Notes: generated from the letters alone by a model not told the origin. Counted from the first letter of the stretch, positions 52,830-61,091 are shown. The stretch is DNA of 64,000 bases from Shimia_B sp038528385 (GCA_038528385.1 JBCBET010000002.1:419415-483414); one strand, 5' to 3'. Program-made: numbers and translations.

Positions 52830-53327
52830 ATGAGCATTCATTCTATGATCGGGGACAAGCAGGCCAGCGGTTTCATCACGAGCTACCTTGAGTCGCTCGC
52901 GCTGGTGGAGCGGCTGCACCGTCTGCTTCTCGATGTCATCAAGGACGAATTCGAGCGGGTCGGCGTGCTGGAGATCAACGCGGTGCAGGCGCTGCTGCTC
53001 TTCAACATCGGCGACAACGAGGTGACCGCGGGCGAACTGAAAACCCGCGGCTACTACCAGGGCTCCAACGTGAGCTACAACCTCAAGAAGCTGGTGGAGA
53101 TGGGCTATATGCACCACCAGCGCTGCGACATCGATCGGCGGTCCGTCCGGGTCAAGCTCACCGAGCGCGGTCGCGGGGTGCGCGACGTGGTGGCCGATCT
53201 CTTCAATCGCCATGCCGACGGGCTCCAGTCCGGCGGCGTCCTCGGGGAGGGCGGGATCGACGACATCAACTCCTCCTTGCGCCGGGTGGAACGGTACTGG
53301 TCGGATCAGATTCGCTACATCTACTGA
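52830..53327 (+). CDS. ldtR: MarR-family regulator, LdtR-like
   Basis: 165 residues. Helical N-terminus SFI-like ITSYLESLALVERLHRLLLD, winged-helix core EINAVQALLLFNIGDNEVTA, ELKTRGYYQGSNVSYNLKKL, VEMGYMHHQRCDIDRRSVRV, KLTERGRGVRDVVADLFNRH. The YYQGSNVSYNLKKLVEMGY helix is characteristic of LdtR, the alphaproteobacterial regulator of LD-transpeptidase and envelope genes. ATG 52830 is in front of the dimerisation helix. 58 bases separate it from sdhE. No LD-transpeptidase gene is adjacent. Confidence 0.83.
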   Translation: MSIHSMIGDKQASGFITSYLESLALVERLHRLLLDVIKDEFERVGVLEINAVQALLLFNIGDNEVTAGELKTRGYYQGSNVSYNLKKLVEMGYMHHQRCDIDRRSVRVKLTERGRGVRDVVADLFNRHADGLQSGGVLGEGGIDDINSSLRRVERYWSDQIRYIY

Positions 53328-53352
53328 TGGCAGGCCCGGTGGAACGAGCAGT

Positions 53353-53405
53353 CGCGAGGGGCCGGCCCCTCGCGCTCCCCGGGGTGTTTTGGCCTTTGGA
53401 AAGAA
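53353..53405 (+). terminator. Perfect palindrome and Rhodobacterales-type element (copy 2)
   Basis: cgcgaggggcc / ggcccctcgcg with no spacer (53353-53374), then ctccccggggtgttttggcc and a purine-rich tail. The layout of GC stem, ggggt.tttt and purine tail matches the element after pccB. Lies 26 bases after the ldtR stop and probably ends that transcript. Confidence 0.6.
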
Positions 53406-53480
53406 GGGCCGACAAATTGCCCGCGCCGAGGGAGCCCGGGGCGTCAGCCTGGTGAGGGGCTGAGGGACGCGGCCCGGCTG

Positions 53481-53636
53481 TTACGCGCATGCGGTGCGGC
53501 CGGGATGCTCAGGGCGTTTCGCGCGGCGCGGGTGCTTGGCGCGTTTGGTGCGCCGGGTAATCAACGCGTTTCCCGCGGCCAGGGTGTTCGACGCGTCCAT
53601 GGCGTTCGGGGCGCCCATGGCGGCGAGGGCGTGCAT
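53481..53636 (-). CDS. Candidate small basic protein, 51 residues
   Basis: Minus-strand frame starting MHALAAMGAPNAMDASNTLA, then AGNALITRRTKRAKHPRRAK and RPEHPGRTACA. An Ala/Met-rich first half is followed by a strongly basic second half. No good ribosome site is visible, and the composition could be a by-product of GC-rich DNA. Listed because the interval otherwise has no content and the frame is clean. Confidence 0.2.
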   Translation of the reverse strand: MHALAAMGAPNAMDASNTLAAGNALITRRTKRAKHPRRAKRPEHPGRTACA

Positions 53637-53677
53637 ATTGGACTGCGGACCCCGCGCGGCTTGGCCCCCACGACCAT

Positions 53678-54430
53678 CTAACGAAGGGCGGGGCGGTCAC
53701 GGGCGGCTTCGAGCGCGCCGAACACCGGGGCCTCCAGCTCGCGCAGGAGCTTGCGACGCATGGCCCGCTCGAAATCGTCGAAGCCGAGCGCCGTTTCCAC
53801 GAAGGCGTCCGGCCCGTGGATCACGGTGGTGTTGTAATACGAGCTGAGCTCTCCGATCTCGAGCTGGCGGATGTCGCCGCCGCGCGGATTGTCCACGCCG
53901 ACCACGAGCCCATTGACCGTCACGGCAGCGGTCGTGAGCGCGCTTCGCTCGGCGCGGGGATCACCGCCGGTATTGTGGCGCCCGTCGCCGGAGATATCGA
54001 TCGTCCGCTTCCAGCAATGCGCCTGCTCCAGGATCGCCGCGAGCCCGTGGGCGATGGCGGGCCGGATCGCCGTGGACTGGTCCACCGTGTCGCCCAGGGG
54101 GTTGCGTTCATGGGCGCGGATCGTGCCCGCCGCCGCGAAAAGAGCGGCCTCGCTGTCGATGACCTGCCAGGGCAGGACCTGGCGCTGCACCCCGGGGCCG
54201 CTCCACTCGAAGACGTAGATCGAAAGGGGCGCCTGCGGCATCTCGAGGATGCGCGCGGCCACCTCCGGCGACGTGAGCGCCGCCGCGAGCCCGTCGAGCT
54301 GGAGCCGGTATTCCCCCGCATCCACGGAGGCCGATACATCGAGCCCGAGCGCCAGCGCCTGCCGGCAGGGGGCCTGCGCCTCCGCCGCGCCTGCAAGCAC
54401 CGCCAGCACGAGCGCGGCGGCGCGCCTCAC
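53678..54430 (-). CDS. DUF1194 secreted protein with VWA-like fold
   Basis: 250 residues. Signal peptide VRRAAALVLAVLAGAAEAQA, then a von Willebrand A-like domain: LALGLDVSASVDAGEYRLQL (MIDAS DxSxS), LEMPQAPLSIYVFEWSG, CWKRTIDISGDGRHNTGGDP (second MIDAS Asp/Gly segment) and VNGLVVGVDNPRGGDIRQLE. Exported, possibly metal-dependent protein binding. GTG start at 54430 overlaps the glyoxalase stop within GTGA, so the pair is coupled. Role unknown. Confidence 0.85.
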   Translation of the reverse strand: MRRAAALVLAVLAGAAEAQAPCRQALALGLDVSASVDAGEYRLQLDGLAAALTSPEVAARILEMPQAPLSIYVFEWSGPGVQRQVLPWQVIDSEAALFAAAGTIRAHERNPLGDTVDQSTAIRPAIAHGLAAILEQAHCWKRTIDISGDGRHNTGGDPRAERSALTTAAVTVNGLVVGVDNPRGGDIRQLEIGELSSYYNTTVIHGPDAFVETALGFDDFERAMRRKLLRELEAPVFGALEAARDRPALR

Positions 54431-54855
54431 CAGTTGCCCGTGTTTTCCATGCTCGCCCAGGGCTCCTGCTTGGGCAGCGCGTCGCCCATCTGCAAGAGCT
54501 CCACGGAGACATTGTCCGGCGAGCGCACGAAGGCCATGCGGCCGTCCCGCGGCGGGCGATTGATGGTCACGCCGTTCGCCTCGAGATGCGCGCACACGTC
54601 GTAGATATTCTCCACGGCATAGGCGAGGTGCCCGAAGTGGCGGCTGTCGGACGGCAGCCCCTCGTCTCCGTCCCAATTATATGTCAGCTCCACCGGGCAG
54701 TCCGGCTGCCCCGGCGGCGCGAGAAAGACGAGCGTGAAGCGCCCGCCCTCGTTGTCCATGCGGCGCGTCTCCTCGAGACCGAGAAGCTTGTAGAAGGCGA
54801 TGGAAGCGTCGAGATCCTTCACCCGCACCATCGTGTGGAGATATTTGACCTGCAT
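54427..54855 (-). CDS. gloA: Lactoylglutathione lyase (glyoxalase I)
   Basis: 142 residues, VOC fold. KYLHTMVRVKDLDASIAFYK with the first metal His (residue 7), LLGLEETRRMDNEGGRFTLV, LAPPGQPDCPVELTYNWDG with metal Glu, SRHFGHLAYAVENIYDVCAH with the second His, and VRSPDNVSVELLQM with the last Glu. All four metal ligands are in place. Converts the methylglyoxal-glutathione adduct to lactoylglutathione. ATG 54855 has an aagggga site. Confidence 0.9.
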   Translation of the reverse strand: MQVKYLHTMVRVKDLDASIAFYKLLGLEETRRMDNEGGRFTLVFLAPPGQPDCPVELTYNWDGDEGLPSDSRHFGHLAYAVENIYDVCAHLEANGVTINRPPRDGRMAFVRSPDNVSVELLQMGDALPKQEPWASMENTGNW

Positions 54856-54878
54856 GGGTCCCCTTTCCGTCGTCAGTG

Positions 54879-56252
54879 TCAGAAGCTCCGCCGGATCGAA
54901 AGGCCGAGCCCCAATTCGTCGGTGTCGAACCGCGATACATTGGAGGTGGTTTCCTCTGCGGTAAAGGAAAGGACGGGCACGAGGCCCCACGGGTTTTCCA
55001 CGCCGAGCGCGGCCTGCGCGCGCAGCACGGTGCGGATGTCGCGGCGCCCGCCGGTGACGGGAATCCCCAAGAGCGTGTAGTCGGGATAGGTCGTGAAGGT
55101 GCGCGCGGCGTCGAGCGACACCGTCAACGGCAGCCCCTCAAGGGGCCTCTGCCAGCCGGCGCGCAAGGTGCGCCGGTCCGAGCGCTCGAGGTCGGAGGCG
55201 GTCTGGGTCTCGCCCACCCGCGCGCCAGCGGTGAAGCGTCCCCCCGCGAGCGGCAGGCGCCAGGAGGCGCTTAGATCGAGACGCCTCTGATCGGCGGTGT
55301 CGTCCTGGGCGAAGGCCTCCTCGAGGCGGAAGCCGAGCCGGAGGAGACCCGCGTCGAAGCGCGTGGTCAGGCGCGCATCGACATTGAGCAAGGCGTCGCG
55401 CGCCTCCTCCGCCTGCCACACGAAGCCCGGCCCCGCGCTCAGTCTGAGTTCACTCTGCGCGCCGAGGCGCATCTCGCGCTGCACGAACGCGTCGAGGCGG
55501 CGGTAGGACAGATCGCTGTTGGAGAGGTCCGGCGCGCGCTCCCGGGCGTCCTCGGACAGCCAGACATGGCGGGCAAAAAGCGCCGCTCCGACAATGAGGC
55601 GATGCGCGCTGGACTGAGACAGCCGGTGGCGCGCGGAAAAGCTCAGATCCGCCACGGTGCCCGGCAGGGCCTGGGCGGATTCTGAGAGAGTACCGACGAA
55701 GGGCACGCCCTCGGCGGTGATGAAAGGGCTGTCGGCGCCGCCATTCACATTGCTCGACGGCGCGATACTCAGGCTGAACGTGAAGGTGGTGGACGCCGCC
55801 TCCTTGGCGCGCGCGGCGGCACTGCGAAGGGTGTCGCGGGCGCGCCCGGGCGGTGCGAGCCGCGCGGCCCGTGCCAGCCAGCGCCGGGCCGCACCGAAAT
55901 TCCGGCGCGTCAGATGGGCCTCGGCGGCAAGCTCCGCGGCAGCGCGGCGCGCCTCGCGGGGCGCGTCGCTTCGCCAGAGGGTCCGCGCGCGTGCGAGCGC
56001 GGTGTCGGTGTCGCCCGCCCTGAGCGCGGCATAGCCCGACAGAAGAATCGCGCGGGGCGCGCCGGGCATCTGCGCGAGAAAGCTCTCCGCGATCTGCGCG
56101 GCGGTGGCGGTGTCACCGGCGGCGAGCGCCTGCTCCCCCGCCGCCAGGAGCGCCTCCGAAGACAGGCTCACCGTCTCCTGCGCCTGCGCGGCGGGGCCCG
56201 GGAAGAGTCCGAATATGAGTGCCGCGAAAAGGGCTCGCAGCACAGCCCTCAT
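54879..56252 (-). CDS. Slam-type surface lipoprotein assembly modifier (DUF560)
   Basis: 457 residues: signal peptide (MRAVLRALFAALIFGLFPG, AAQA), TPR-like helical N-domain (about 30-155; LAAGEQALAAGDTATAAQIA, RAILLSGYAALRAGDTDTAL), then a C-terminal beta-barrel (about 160-457) of alternating strands such as FTFSLSIAPSSNVNGGADSP, RLDAFVQREMRLGAQSELRL and LRAGWQRPLEGLPLTVSLDA, ending LGLGLSIRRSF with terminal Phe. TPR plus 14-strand barrel is the Slam architecture. It overlaps the upstream lipoprotein gene by 4 bases, the arrangement expected for Slam and its client. Confidence 0.8.
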   Translation of the reverse strand: MRAVLRALFAALIFGLFPGPAAQAQETVSLSSEALLAAGEQALAAGDTATAAQIAESFLAQMPGAPRAILLSGYAALRAGDTDTALARARTLWRSDAPREARRAAAELAAEAHLTRRNFGAARRWLARAARLAPPGRARDTLRSAAARAKEAASTTFTFSLSIAPSSNVNGGADSPFITAEGVPFVGTLSESAQALPGTVADLSFSARHRLSQSSAHRLIVGAALFARHVWLSEDARERAPDLSNSDLSYRRLDAFVQREMRLGAQSELRLSAGPGFVWQAEEARDALLNVDARLTTRFDAGLLRLGFRLEEAFAQDDTADQRRLDLSASWRLPLAGGRFTAGARVGETQTASDLERSDRRTLRAGWQRPLEGLPLTVSLDAARTFTTYPDYTLLGIPVTGGRRDIRTVLRAQAALGVENPWGLVPVLSFTAEETTSNVSRFDTDELGLGLSIRRSF

Positions 56253-57163
56253 GGGCAGGACGGGTCGCCCGACGTATCGCAGTTTTCCAGGACGAAGACG
56301 CCGTATTCCTCCTCGTTGAGGAAGTCGTCGGTGTAGTCCTGCACGTAGACCGCGCCGCCGATATACTGTCCCGCCGTGCCGCCTATGATCCCGCCGTAAT
56401 TGCCGAGCCCGTCGAATTCCTCGTTCTCGACCTCGCCGAGAAACGCGCCGTTGGCATCGATATCGGTGACGATGAGCACGAGGTCCTCGAGCGCGTTGCC
56501 GTTCTCGATCAGAACCCGGTTCCGGATGGCGCCGTTGATGGCGTTGTCGACGAAATCCACGTTGACGAAGACGTCGCCGGACACGCGGTCCGACTGTCCG
56601 GGGAGGTCGTTGGGATCGGTGCCCGCGGGCGGCGTGAGGAGCAGGGCGCCGTCGCCGTCGATATTGGTCACACCGGCATAGCTGCCGGTATATTCGGCGA
56701 GGCCCGTGGCGGGATCGTAGGCGCCCGTGCGCTCATAGAAGCTGCCGCCGAAGAAGCGGTTGAATTGCCCGCCATCGGCCACCGCTCCGGCGCGGATGGA
56801 GGCGTCGGCGCTCTCCTGGATGAGCAGCGTGAAAAAGCGGTCGAGGCTGTCGTCCTGCACCGTGTAGGCGAGGTAGGGCCCCACATTGATGGAGGGGGCG
56901 GCCGTGTAGGTGCCCGCTTCCGTGCCGCTGTCGAGCGAGGTGAGCGTCACGTCCCAACTGTTCGCGGCGGCGTTGAAACTGATCGCGGAGAGGTTGTTGG
57001 CGAGGATTTCCGGCACCCCGGTGATCACCTCGTCGGGGTCGGGGGCGGCGCCGTCCTCTTCGCCTTGCCCGGCGATGAAGGGGCTGAGGTTGTCAGTGCC
57101 GCCGCAGGCCGCAAGCAAAAGCAGGCTCGATGCGGCCCAGGCCAAGGCGGGGCGGATGATCAT
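56249..57163 (-). CDS. Putative Slam-dependent surface lipoprotein with TbpB-like barrel
   Basis: 304 residues. Lipoprotein signal IRPALAWAASSLLLLAAC with Cys20 and a following GGTDN. The mature part has repeated barrel strands: VGPYLAYTVQDDSLDRFFTL, LAEYTGSYAGVTNIDGDGAL, VSGDVFVNVDFVDNAINGAI, and a C-terminal NYGGIIGGTAGQYIGGAVYV followed by EEYGVFVLENC. The Y-x-G-x-x-x-G, VDF and GxxxGxxxxxxGG-V patterns resemble the small barrels of transferrin-binding-protein-B-like lipoproteins. Probably the client of the coupled Slam protein. Ligand unknown. Confidence 0.75.
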   Translation of the reverse strand: MIIRPALAWAASSLLLLAACGGTDNLSPFIAGQGEEDGAAPDPDEVITGVPEILANNLSAISFNAAANSWDVTLTSLDSGTEAGTYTAAPSINVGPYLAYTVQDDSLDRFFTLLIQESADASIRAGAVADGGQFNRFFGGSFYERTGAYDPATGLAEYTGSYAGVTNIDGDGALLLTPPAGTDPNDLPGQSDRVSGDVFVNVDFVDNAINGAIRNRVLIENGNALEDLVLIVTDIDANGAFLGEVENEEFDGLGNYGGIIGGTAGQYIGGAVYVQDYTDDFLNEEEYGVFVLENCDTSGDPSCP

Positions 57164-57266
57164 GGGGCTCTCCTCAATGCCAAGTTTTCCCGCACCATAT
57201 AGCGGTTTCGTGCCTTTGTCAGCGCATATATAGTCAAAGCGACTCGGAAAATGGGGAAGCGTTGCG
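57164..57266. promoter_or_regulatory. Divergent promoter region, lipoprotein-Slam / thyX
   Basis: 103 bases, AT-richer centre accatatagcggttt and gcatatatagtcaaag near 57196-57240 that could carry -10 elements for both directions. A dyad-like tatata core sits in the middle. No Fur or other defined box could be assigned with confidence. Confidence 0.4.
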
Positions 57267-58175
57267 ATGGCATTGTCGGACGAACAAAAAGGTCAGATCG
57301 CTGCACAGCGTGCCCAACGCGGCGAGACCCTGCGCGCCGTGGCACCGGGCATGGAAGCCCGGCTCTACACCGCCCATGAGGTCCTCGATCACGGGTTCGT
57401 CCGCGTCATCGACTACATGGGCGACGACAGCGCCATCGTGCAGGCGGCGCGGGTCTCCTACGGCGAGGGAACCAAGCACGTCTCCAACGACGAGGGGCTG
57501 ATCCGCTATCTCATGCGCCATTGGCACTCGACGCCCTTCGAGATGTGCGAGGTCAAGCTCCATGTGAAGCTGCCCGTCTTCGTGGCGCGGCAATGGATCC
57601 GGCACCGGACGGCGAACGTGAACGAATACTCCGCGCGCTACTCGATCCTCGACCGCGAATTCTACATCCCGGCACCCGAACACGTGGCGGCGCAATCGGC
57701 GGTGAACAACCAGGGCCGGGGCGACACGCTGGAGGGCGCGGAGGCGTCGCGGGTGCTCGAGCTTCTGAAGGCCGATTCCACGCGGGCCTACGACAATTAC
57801 GAGGCGATGATCTCCACCGAGGGGCAGCAGGGGCTGGCGCGCGAGCTCGCGCGGATGAACCTGCCCACGAATATCTACACGCAGTGGTACTGGAAGGTGG
57901 ACCTGCACAACCTCTTTCACTTCCTGCGGCTGCGCGCCGACAGCCACGCGCAATACGAAATCCGCGTCTACGCGGACGAGATCTGCAAGATCGTGGCGGA
58001 CTGGGTCCCGCTCGCCTATGGCGCCTTCGAGGATTACCGCCTGGGCGGCGCCACGCTCAGTGCCCGCGCGCTGGATTGCGTCAAGCGGATGGTAGCGGGC
58101 GAGACGGTCACGCAGGAAAGCTCGGGCATGTCCAAGGGCGAGTGGCGGGAGTTCGAAACGATCCTCGCCGGGTGA
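57267..58175 (+). CDS. thyX: FAD-dependent thymidylate synthase ThyX
   Basis: 302 residues. The ThyX signature RHRTANVNEYSARYS (about residues 112-126, RHRxxxxNExSxRY) is intact; upstream VSNDEGLIRYLMRHWHSTPF and EMCEVKLHVKLPVFVARQWI are conserved substrate-binding parts; RELARMNLPTNIYTQWYWKV and DLHNLFHFLRLRADSHAQYE complete the active site. Makes dTMP from dUMP with methylene-THF and NADPH, without ThyA. Length is typical for alphaproteobacteria. Confidence 0.95.
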   Translation: MALSDEQKGQIAAQRAQRGETLRAVAPGMEARLYTAHEVLDHGFVRVIDYMGDDSAIVQAARVSYGEGTKHVSNDEGLIRYLMRHWHSTPFEMCEVKLHVKLPVFVARQWIRHRTANVNEYSARYSILDREFYIPAPEHVAAQSAVNNQGRGDTLEGAEASRVLELLKADSTRAYDNYEAMISTEGQQGLARELARMNLPTNIYTQWYWKVDLHNLFHFLRLRADSHAQYEIRVYADEICKIVADWVPLAYGAFEDYRLGGATLSARALDCVKRMVAGETVTQESSGMSKGEWREFETILAG

Positions 58176-58315
58176 TGGCACAGGCCTGCCATCTTCAAAT
58201 TGCTTGCCTAAAAATGCATCAGGACCGATCTGCTCGCGCGTGATAGCACCCATCAAAGGCGTGGAGCGAGGTCACCGATCCTCGGGAGCGCGCGCATCAG
58301 GGCGCGCCCGCCTCG

Positions 58316-58522
58316 TTACTCTGCCTGAAGATCTCCGGCCATTGTCCGACCGTCGCGGCCCTCGATCACCTCGAAGGTGACCTTCTGATTGTCCGCCAAA
58401 CCCGTGAGGCCTGCGCGTTCCACGGCGGAGATGTGGACGAACACGTCCTTTCCGCCGCCTTCCGGCTCGATGAAGCCGTAACCTTTCGTCGTATTAAACC
58501 ACTTTACGGTGCCGCTGGGCAT
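58316..58522 (-). CDS. cspA: Cold-shock domain protein
   Basis: 68 residues, single CSD. RNP1 is KGYGFIEPE (about 13-21) and RNP2 VFVHISAVE (about 27-35); GTVKWFNTTKGYG opens the fold. ATG 58522 is chosen because aaggag lies six bases before it; the in-frame ATG at 58528 directly abuts that site. RNA/ssDNA chaperone. A GC-rich hairpin (gggcgcgccctgatgcgcgc) follows at about 58286-58307 on the minus strand and may end the transcript. Confidence 0.93.
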   Translation of the reverse strand: MPSGTVKWFNTTKGYGFIEPEGGGKDVFVHISAVERAGLTGLADNQKVTFEVIEGRDGRTMAGDLQAE

Positions 58523-58639
58523 CGCCATCTCCTTCTGCGTCCCGCCAAAGTCCAGGGCGGCTCTGTCCGACGCTACGGTTGTGCACGTCTAGGAATCCAA
58601 TTAGCGGAGATTGTCGAAAGACAAGGGGTCAGACCGCCC

Positions 58640-58951
58640 GTGATACTCTATGGATTAAGGTCCTGCGATACGTGCCGAAAGGCGCGGCAGGCGCTCCCCG
58701 ATATCGAGCTTCGCGATGTCCGGTCGGACGGTGTGCCACCCGAGGTGCTGGAGCGCGCCCTGGCAAAATTCGGCGATGCGCTGGTCAACCGGAAGTCGAC
58801 GACCTGGCGGGGGCTTTCGGAGGCCGATCGCGCGCGCCCGGTGGCCGATCTTTTGGCCGCGGAGCCCACACTGATGAAGCGTCCGCTGATCGTGGACGGC
58901 CCCAAGATGACGCTGGGCTGGACCGCGGAGGCGCAAGCGGCCTGGAGCTAG
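58640..58951 (+). CDS. ArsC/Spx-family (YffB-like) protein
   Basis: 103 residues. VILYGLRSCDTCRKARQALP opens the thioredoxin-like fold with CxxC (Cys9 and Cys12), and VNRKSTTWRGLSEADRARPV and LMKRPLIVDGPKMTLGWTAE are conserved family segments. Arsenate reductase proper needs Cys followed by Arg; here C-D-T-C-R-K, as in Spx/YffB-type proteins, so arsenate reduction should not be assumed. GTG start. It abuts the convergent DoxX gene, overlapping by 4 bases. Confidence 0.8.
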   Translation: MILYGLRSCDTCRKARQALPDIELRDVRSDGVPPEVLERALAKFGDALVNRKSTTWRGLSEADRARPVADLLAAEPTLMKRPLIVDGPKMTLGWTAEAQAAWS

Positions 58952-59499
58952 GCCTCGGCGGGTTCGCGCGCCGGACCGCCGAGAAGCAGCCGGTCGAGCG
59001 ACAACGGCCCGCCGCCCCTGAGCACCAGAACGAGCAACGCGAGCAGCCAGAACGCCCGCTGATCCGCGATGACGGCGTCGGACGCGCGGTCGAACCAGGC
59101 GCCGAACGTGCCGTTCGCAAGGGCGCCGTGTCCCGCCACATCCGTCCAGCTCTGCACGATGACGAAGACGATCATCCCGAAAGCGGCAAGCCGTGTGAGG
59201 AGCCCGAGCACGATCAACGCGGGCAGGACGAACTCCGCCACGGTGCCCGCCAGGACGACGAGCGTGTGATAGGGGGTGAGCTGGCTGACGTCGAAGCCCG
59301 CCGCCTCCATCGCGCGCGGAAAGACCTGCGCGTAGGCCCCGAACGAGATCGAGAAGCCCTCGATCTTCGTGAGCGCGGCCTGCCAGAAATAGATGAGGAG
59401 CGTGCCCGCGAAGACGAGGCGCGCGCCGGTGCTCAGGACGGCGGTGCTCACGGCCTCGAGCGGGGCGGTGAGGCGGTCGGTGACGTCTCGGAGGTCCAT
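58948..59499 (-). CDS. bufD: DoxX-family membrane protein (BufD-like)
   Basis: 183 residues with four helices, e.g. ARLVFAGTLLIYFWQAALTK, TLVVLAGTVAEFVLPALIVL, LGLLTRLAAFGMIVFVIVQ and AFWLLALLVLVLRGGGPLSL. DoxX proteins are the usual fourth member of DUF2282-DUF692-DUF2063 clusters. The gene follows the DUF2063 gene by 12 bases. It may supply redox or membrane assistance to peptide maturation or secretion; the exact role is not known. Gene name is by cluster position. Confidence 0.83.
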   Translation of the reverse strand: MDLRDVTDRLTAPLEAVSTAVLSTGARLVFAGTLLIYFWQAALTKIEGFSISFGAYAQVFPRAMEAAGFDVSQLTPYHTLVVLAGTVAEFVLPALIVLGLLTRLAAFGMIVFVIVQSWTDVAGHGALANGTFGAWFDRASDAVIADQRAFWLLALLVLVLRGGGPLSLDRLLLGGPAREPAEA

Positions 59500-59511
59500 G
59501 GGCAGGGTCTT

Positions 59512-60246
59512 TCAGATCGCAAGTTCGGTGAAGACACCGCGCTCCAGCGCGAGGCCGAGGAGCGGCGCGAGCCCGGTGGCGGGATCGAGGGACGCGGTGT
59601 CGAGCGCCTGGCTCAAGGTCTGCCCCTCGACCAAGGCCTCGAGAAACGCCGCGGCCTCCGGCGAGAGCAGGTCGAGCTTCGGATCGAAGTCCGGACGGGA
59701 GATGAGCACGCATTCGGGCCGCGCCGCGGGCTTCGGGCCGCCATGCTGCATCTGCCAGATGCCGTGGATGGGGTAGGCGGAGCGGAGGATGTGCACGGCG
59801 GGCGCAAGCGCCAGACGCGCGGCCATGAGCGCCTCCGGCTCGATCCGGAGCGCCTCAGCGGCGAGCGGTGTCGCATCCTCGGCGTGGTAGGCGCGCCGGA
59901 GGCCGAGATCGATGCGCGCCACATCGGGCAGGTAGGGAAGCGTCGCCGCCGGCGCGAAGCCCGCGAGGAAGTCCGGCATCTCCGCGCCATAGAACATCAT
60001 CAGCGCAGAGGCCGGCGGATGCCGGCGCAGGAAGACGCCCGCCATGGCCCGGAAGAACGCGTCGCCCACGACGCCGTGCACCGTGGGAAAGCCCGTCACC
60101 AACGCTTCGGTCAGGCTCACGGCCACGTTGTTGCGATAGACATCGAAACGCTTGCCCGCCGCGCGACCCTGCCCGTCGCTCAGGCCTGCGGGGGCGGCGA
60201 GATCGGGCGCGAGGACCGCCCGGCTGAACGCCGCCTGCGACGTCAT
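59512..60246 (-). CDS. bufC: DUF2063 protein (BufC/HvfC-like partner of MNIO enzyme)
   Basis: 244 residues. Opens FSRAVLAPDLAAPAGLSDGQ, then RFDVYRNNVAVSLTEALVTG and FPTVHGVVGDAFFRAMAGVF (DUF2063 hallmark), FAPAATLPYLPDVARIDLGL and a C-terminal winged-helix-like part (PKLDLLSPEAAAFLEALVEG). DUF2063 proteins bind the leader of the precursor peptide and present it to the MNIO enzyme. The ATG overlaps the stop of the enzyme gene in ATGA, so the two are made together. Confidence 0.88.
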   Translation of the reverse strand: MTSQAAFSRAVLAPDLAAPAGLSDGQGRAAGKRFDVYRNNVAVSLTEALVTGFPTVHGVVGDAFFRAMAGVFLRRHPPASALMMFYGAEMPDFLAGFAPAATLPYLPDVARIDLGLRRAYHAEDATPLAAEALRIEPEALMAARLALAPAVHILRSAYPIHGIWQMQHGGPKPAARPECVLISRPDFDPKLDLLSPEAAAFLEALVEGQTLSQALDTASLDPATGLAPLLGLALERGVFTELAI

Positions 60247-61091
60247 GCCAGGACCGAAAGCGCCGCGTGGGCGCGCTCCGCCTCCGCACGGAGCGTGGGC
60301 CAGTCGGGGACGTCGGTGTCCCATTCGATGAGCGTGGGGCGCGGGCCCGACCGCGCGAGGGTGTAGTCGTAGAGCGCCCAGACCGGATCCACGATCTCAC
60401 GCCCGTGGCTGTCGATGAGGAGCGGCGCGCCGTGCTCGTCCTCATCCTCGTCGTGCCCGCCGAGATGGATCTCGCCCACCTTCTCCAGCGGGAAGGCGTC
60501 GATATAGGCGCGGGCATCCATTTTGAGATTGGTGGCGGAGACGAAGACGTTGTTGACGTCGAGGAGGAGCCCGCAGCCGGAGACGTCGCTCACCCGGGCG
60601 AGGAACTCGGTCTCGGCCATGGTGCTCTCGTCGAACCAGAGATAGCTCGACGGGTTCTCGAGGAGCATCGGGCGGCCCACATGGTCCTGCACCTCCTTGA
60701 TGTGATCGGCCACGCGGCCCACCGTCTCGGCCGTGTAGGGCAGCGGCAGGAGATCGTTCAGAAACGCGCTCTCATGGGTCGACCAGGCGAGGTGCTCGGA
60801 AAAGCTCGCCGGTTTCACCGCGTCGCACAGCACGCGGAGCCGGGCGAGGTGGTCGGGGTCGAGCGGGCCCTCGCCGCCGATGGAGAGCCCCACCCCGTGC
60901 ACGGAGATGGGAAAGCGGTCGCGGAGATGAGCAAGCTGCGCGCGCGGGCGCCCGCCGCCGCCCATGTAGTTCTCGGCATGGATTTCGAGCCAGCCCACCG
61001 GACCCGGCGCGGCCAGGAGGTCGGAATAGTGCTGTGGCTTGTAGCCCACGCCGGGGACGGGCGGCAGGGTCGGAGCACTGGCGTCAAGCAT
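60243..61091 (-). CDS. bufB: MNIO-family (DUF692) peptide-modifying oxidase (BufB/HvfB-like)
   Basis: 282 residues, TIM-barrel multinuclear non-heme iron oxidase. Candidate metal ligands: VGWLEIHAENYMGGGG, FPISVHGVGLSIGGEGPLD, PASFSEHLAWSTHESAFLND, RPMLLENPSSYLWF, CGLLLDVNNVFVSATNLKMD, GEIHLGGHDEDEDEHG and the final LIEWDTDVPDW. These match DUF692 enzymes that convert cysteines in DUF2282 precursors to thiooxazole-type or thioamide/oxazolone groups. ATG 61091 gives the usual 280-residue length; the longer upstream frame runs through the bufA gene. Confidence 0.9.
   Translation of the reverse strand: MLDASAPTLPPVPGVGYKPQHYSDLLAAPGPVGWLEIHAENYMGGGGRPRAQLAHLRDRFPISVHGVGLSIGGEGPLDPDHLARLRVLCDAVKPASFSEHLAWSTHESAFLNDLLPLPYTAETVGRVADHIKEVQDHVGRPMLLENPSSYLWFDESTMAETEFLARVSDVSGCGLLLDVNNVFVSATNLKMDARAYIDAFPLEKVGEIHLGGHDEDEDEHGAPLLIDSHGREIVDPVWALYDYTLARSGPRPTLIEWDTDVPDWPTLRAEAERAHAALSVLA

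Larger units (their letters stand above)
53328..53677. other. 350-base intergenic interval with palindrome and low-complexity half
   Basis: First part: 22-base perfect palindrome at 53353-53374 followed by a ggggtgtttt element. Second part (53490-53640): low-complexity gcg-rich sequence with loosely repeated gcgtt(t/c)cgcgcggcg-like steps; its minus strand carries an uninterrupted 51-codon frame listed separately. No clear gene on the plus strand. Confidence 0.5.

Noticed and set aside
58640..58951. True arsenate reductase arsC
   Set aside because: The active-site surroundings (CDTCRK) are of the Spx/YffB kind, and there are no other ars genes nearby.
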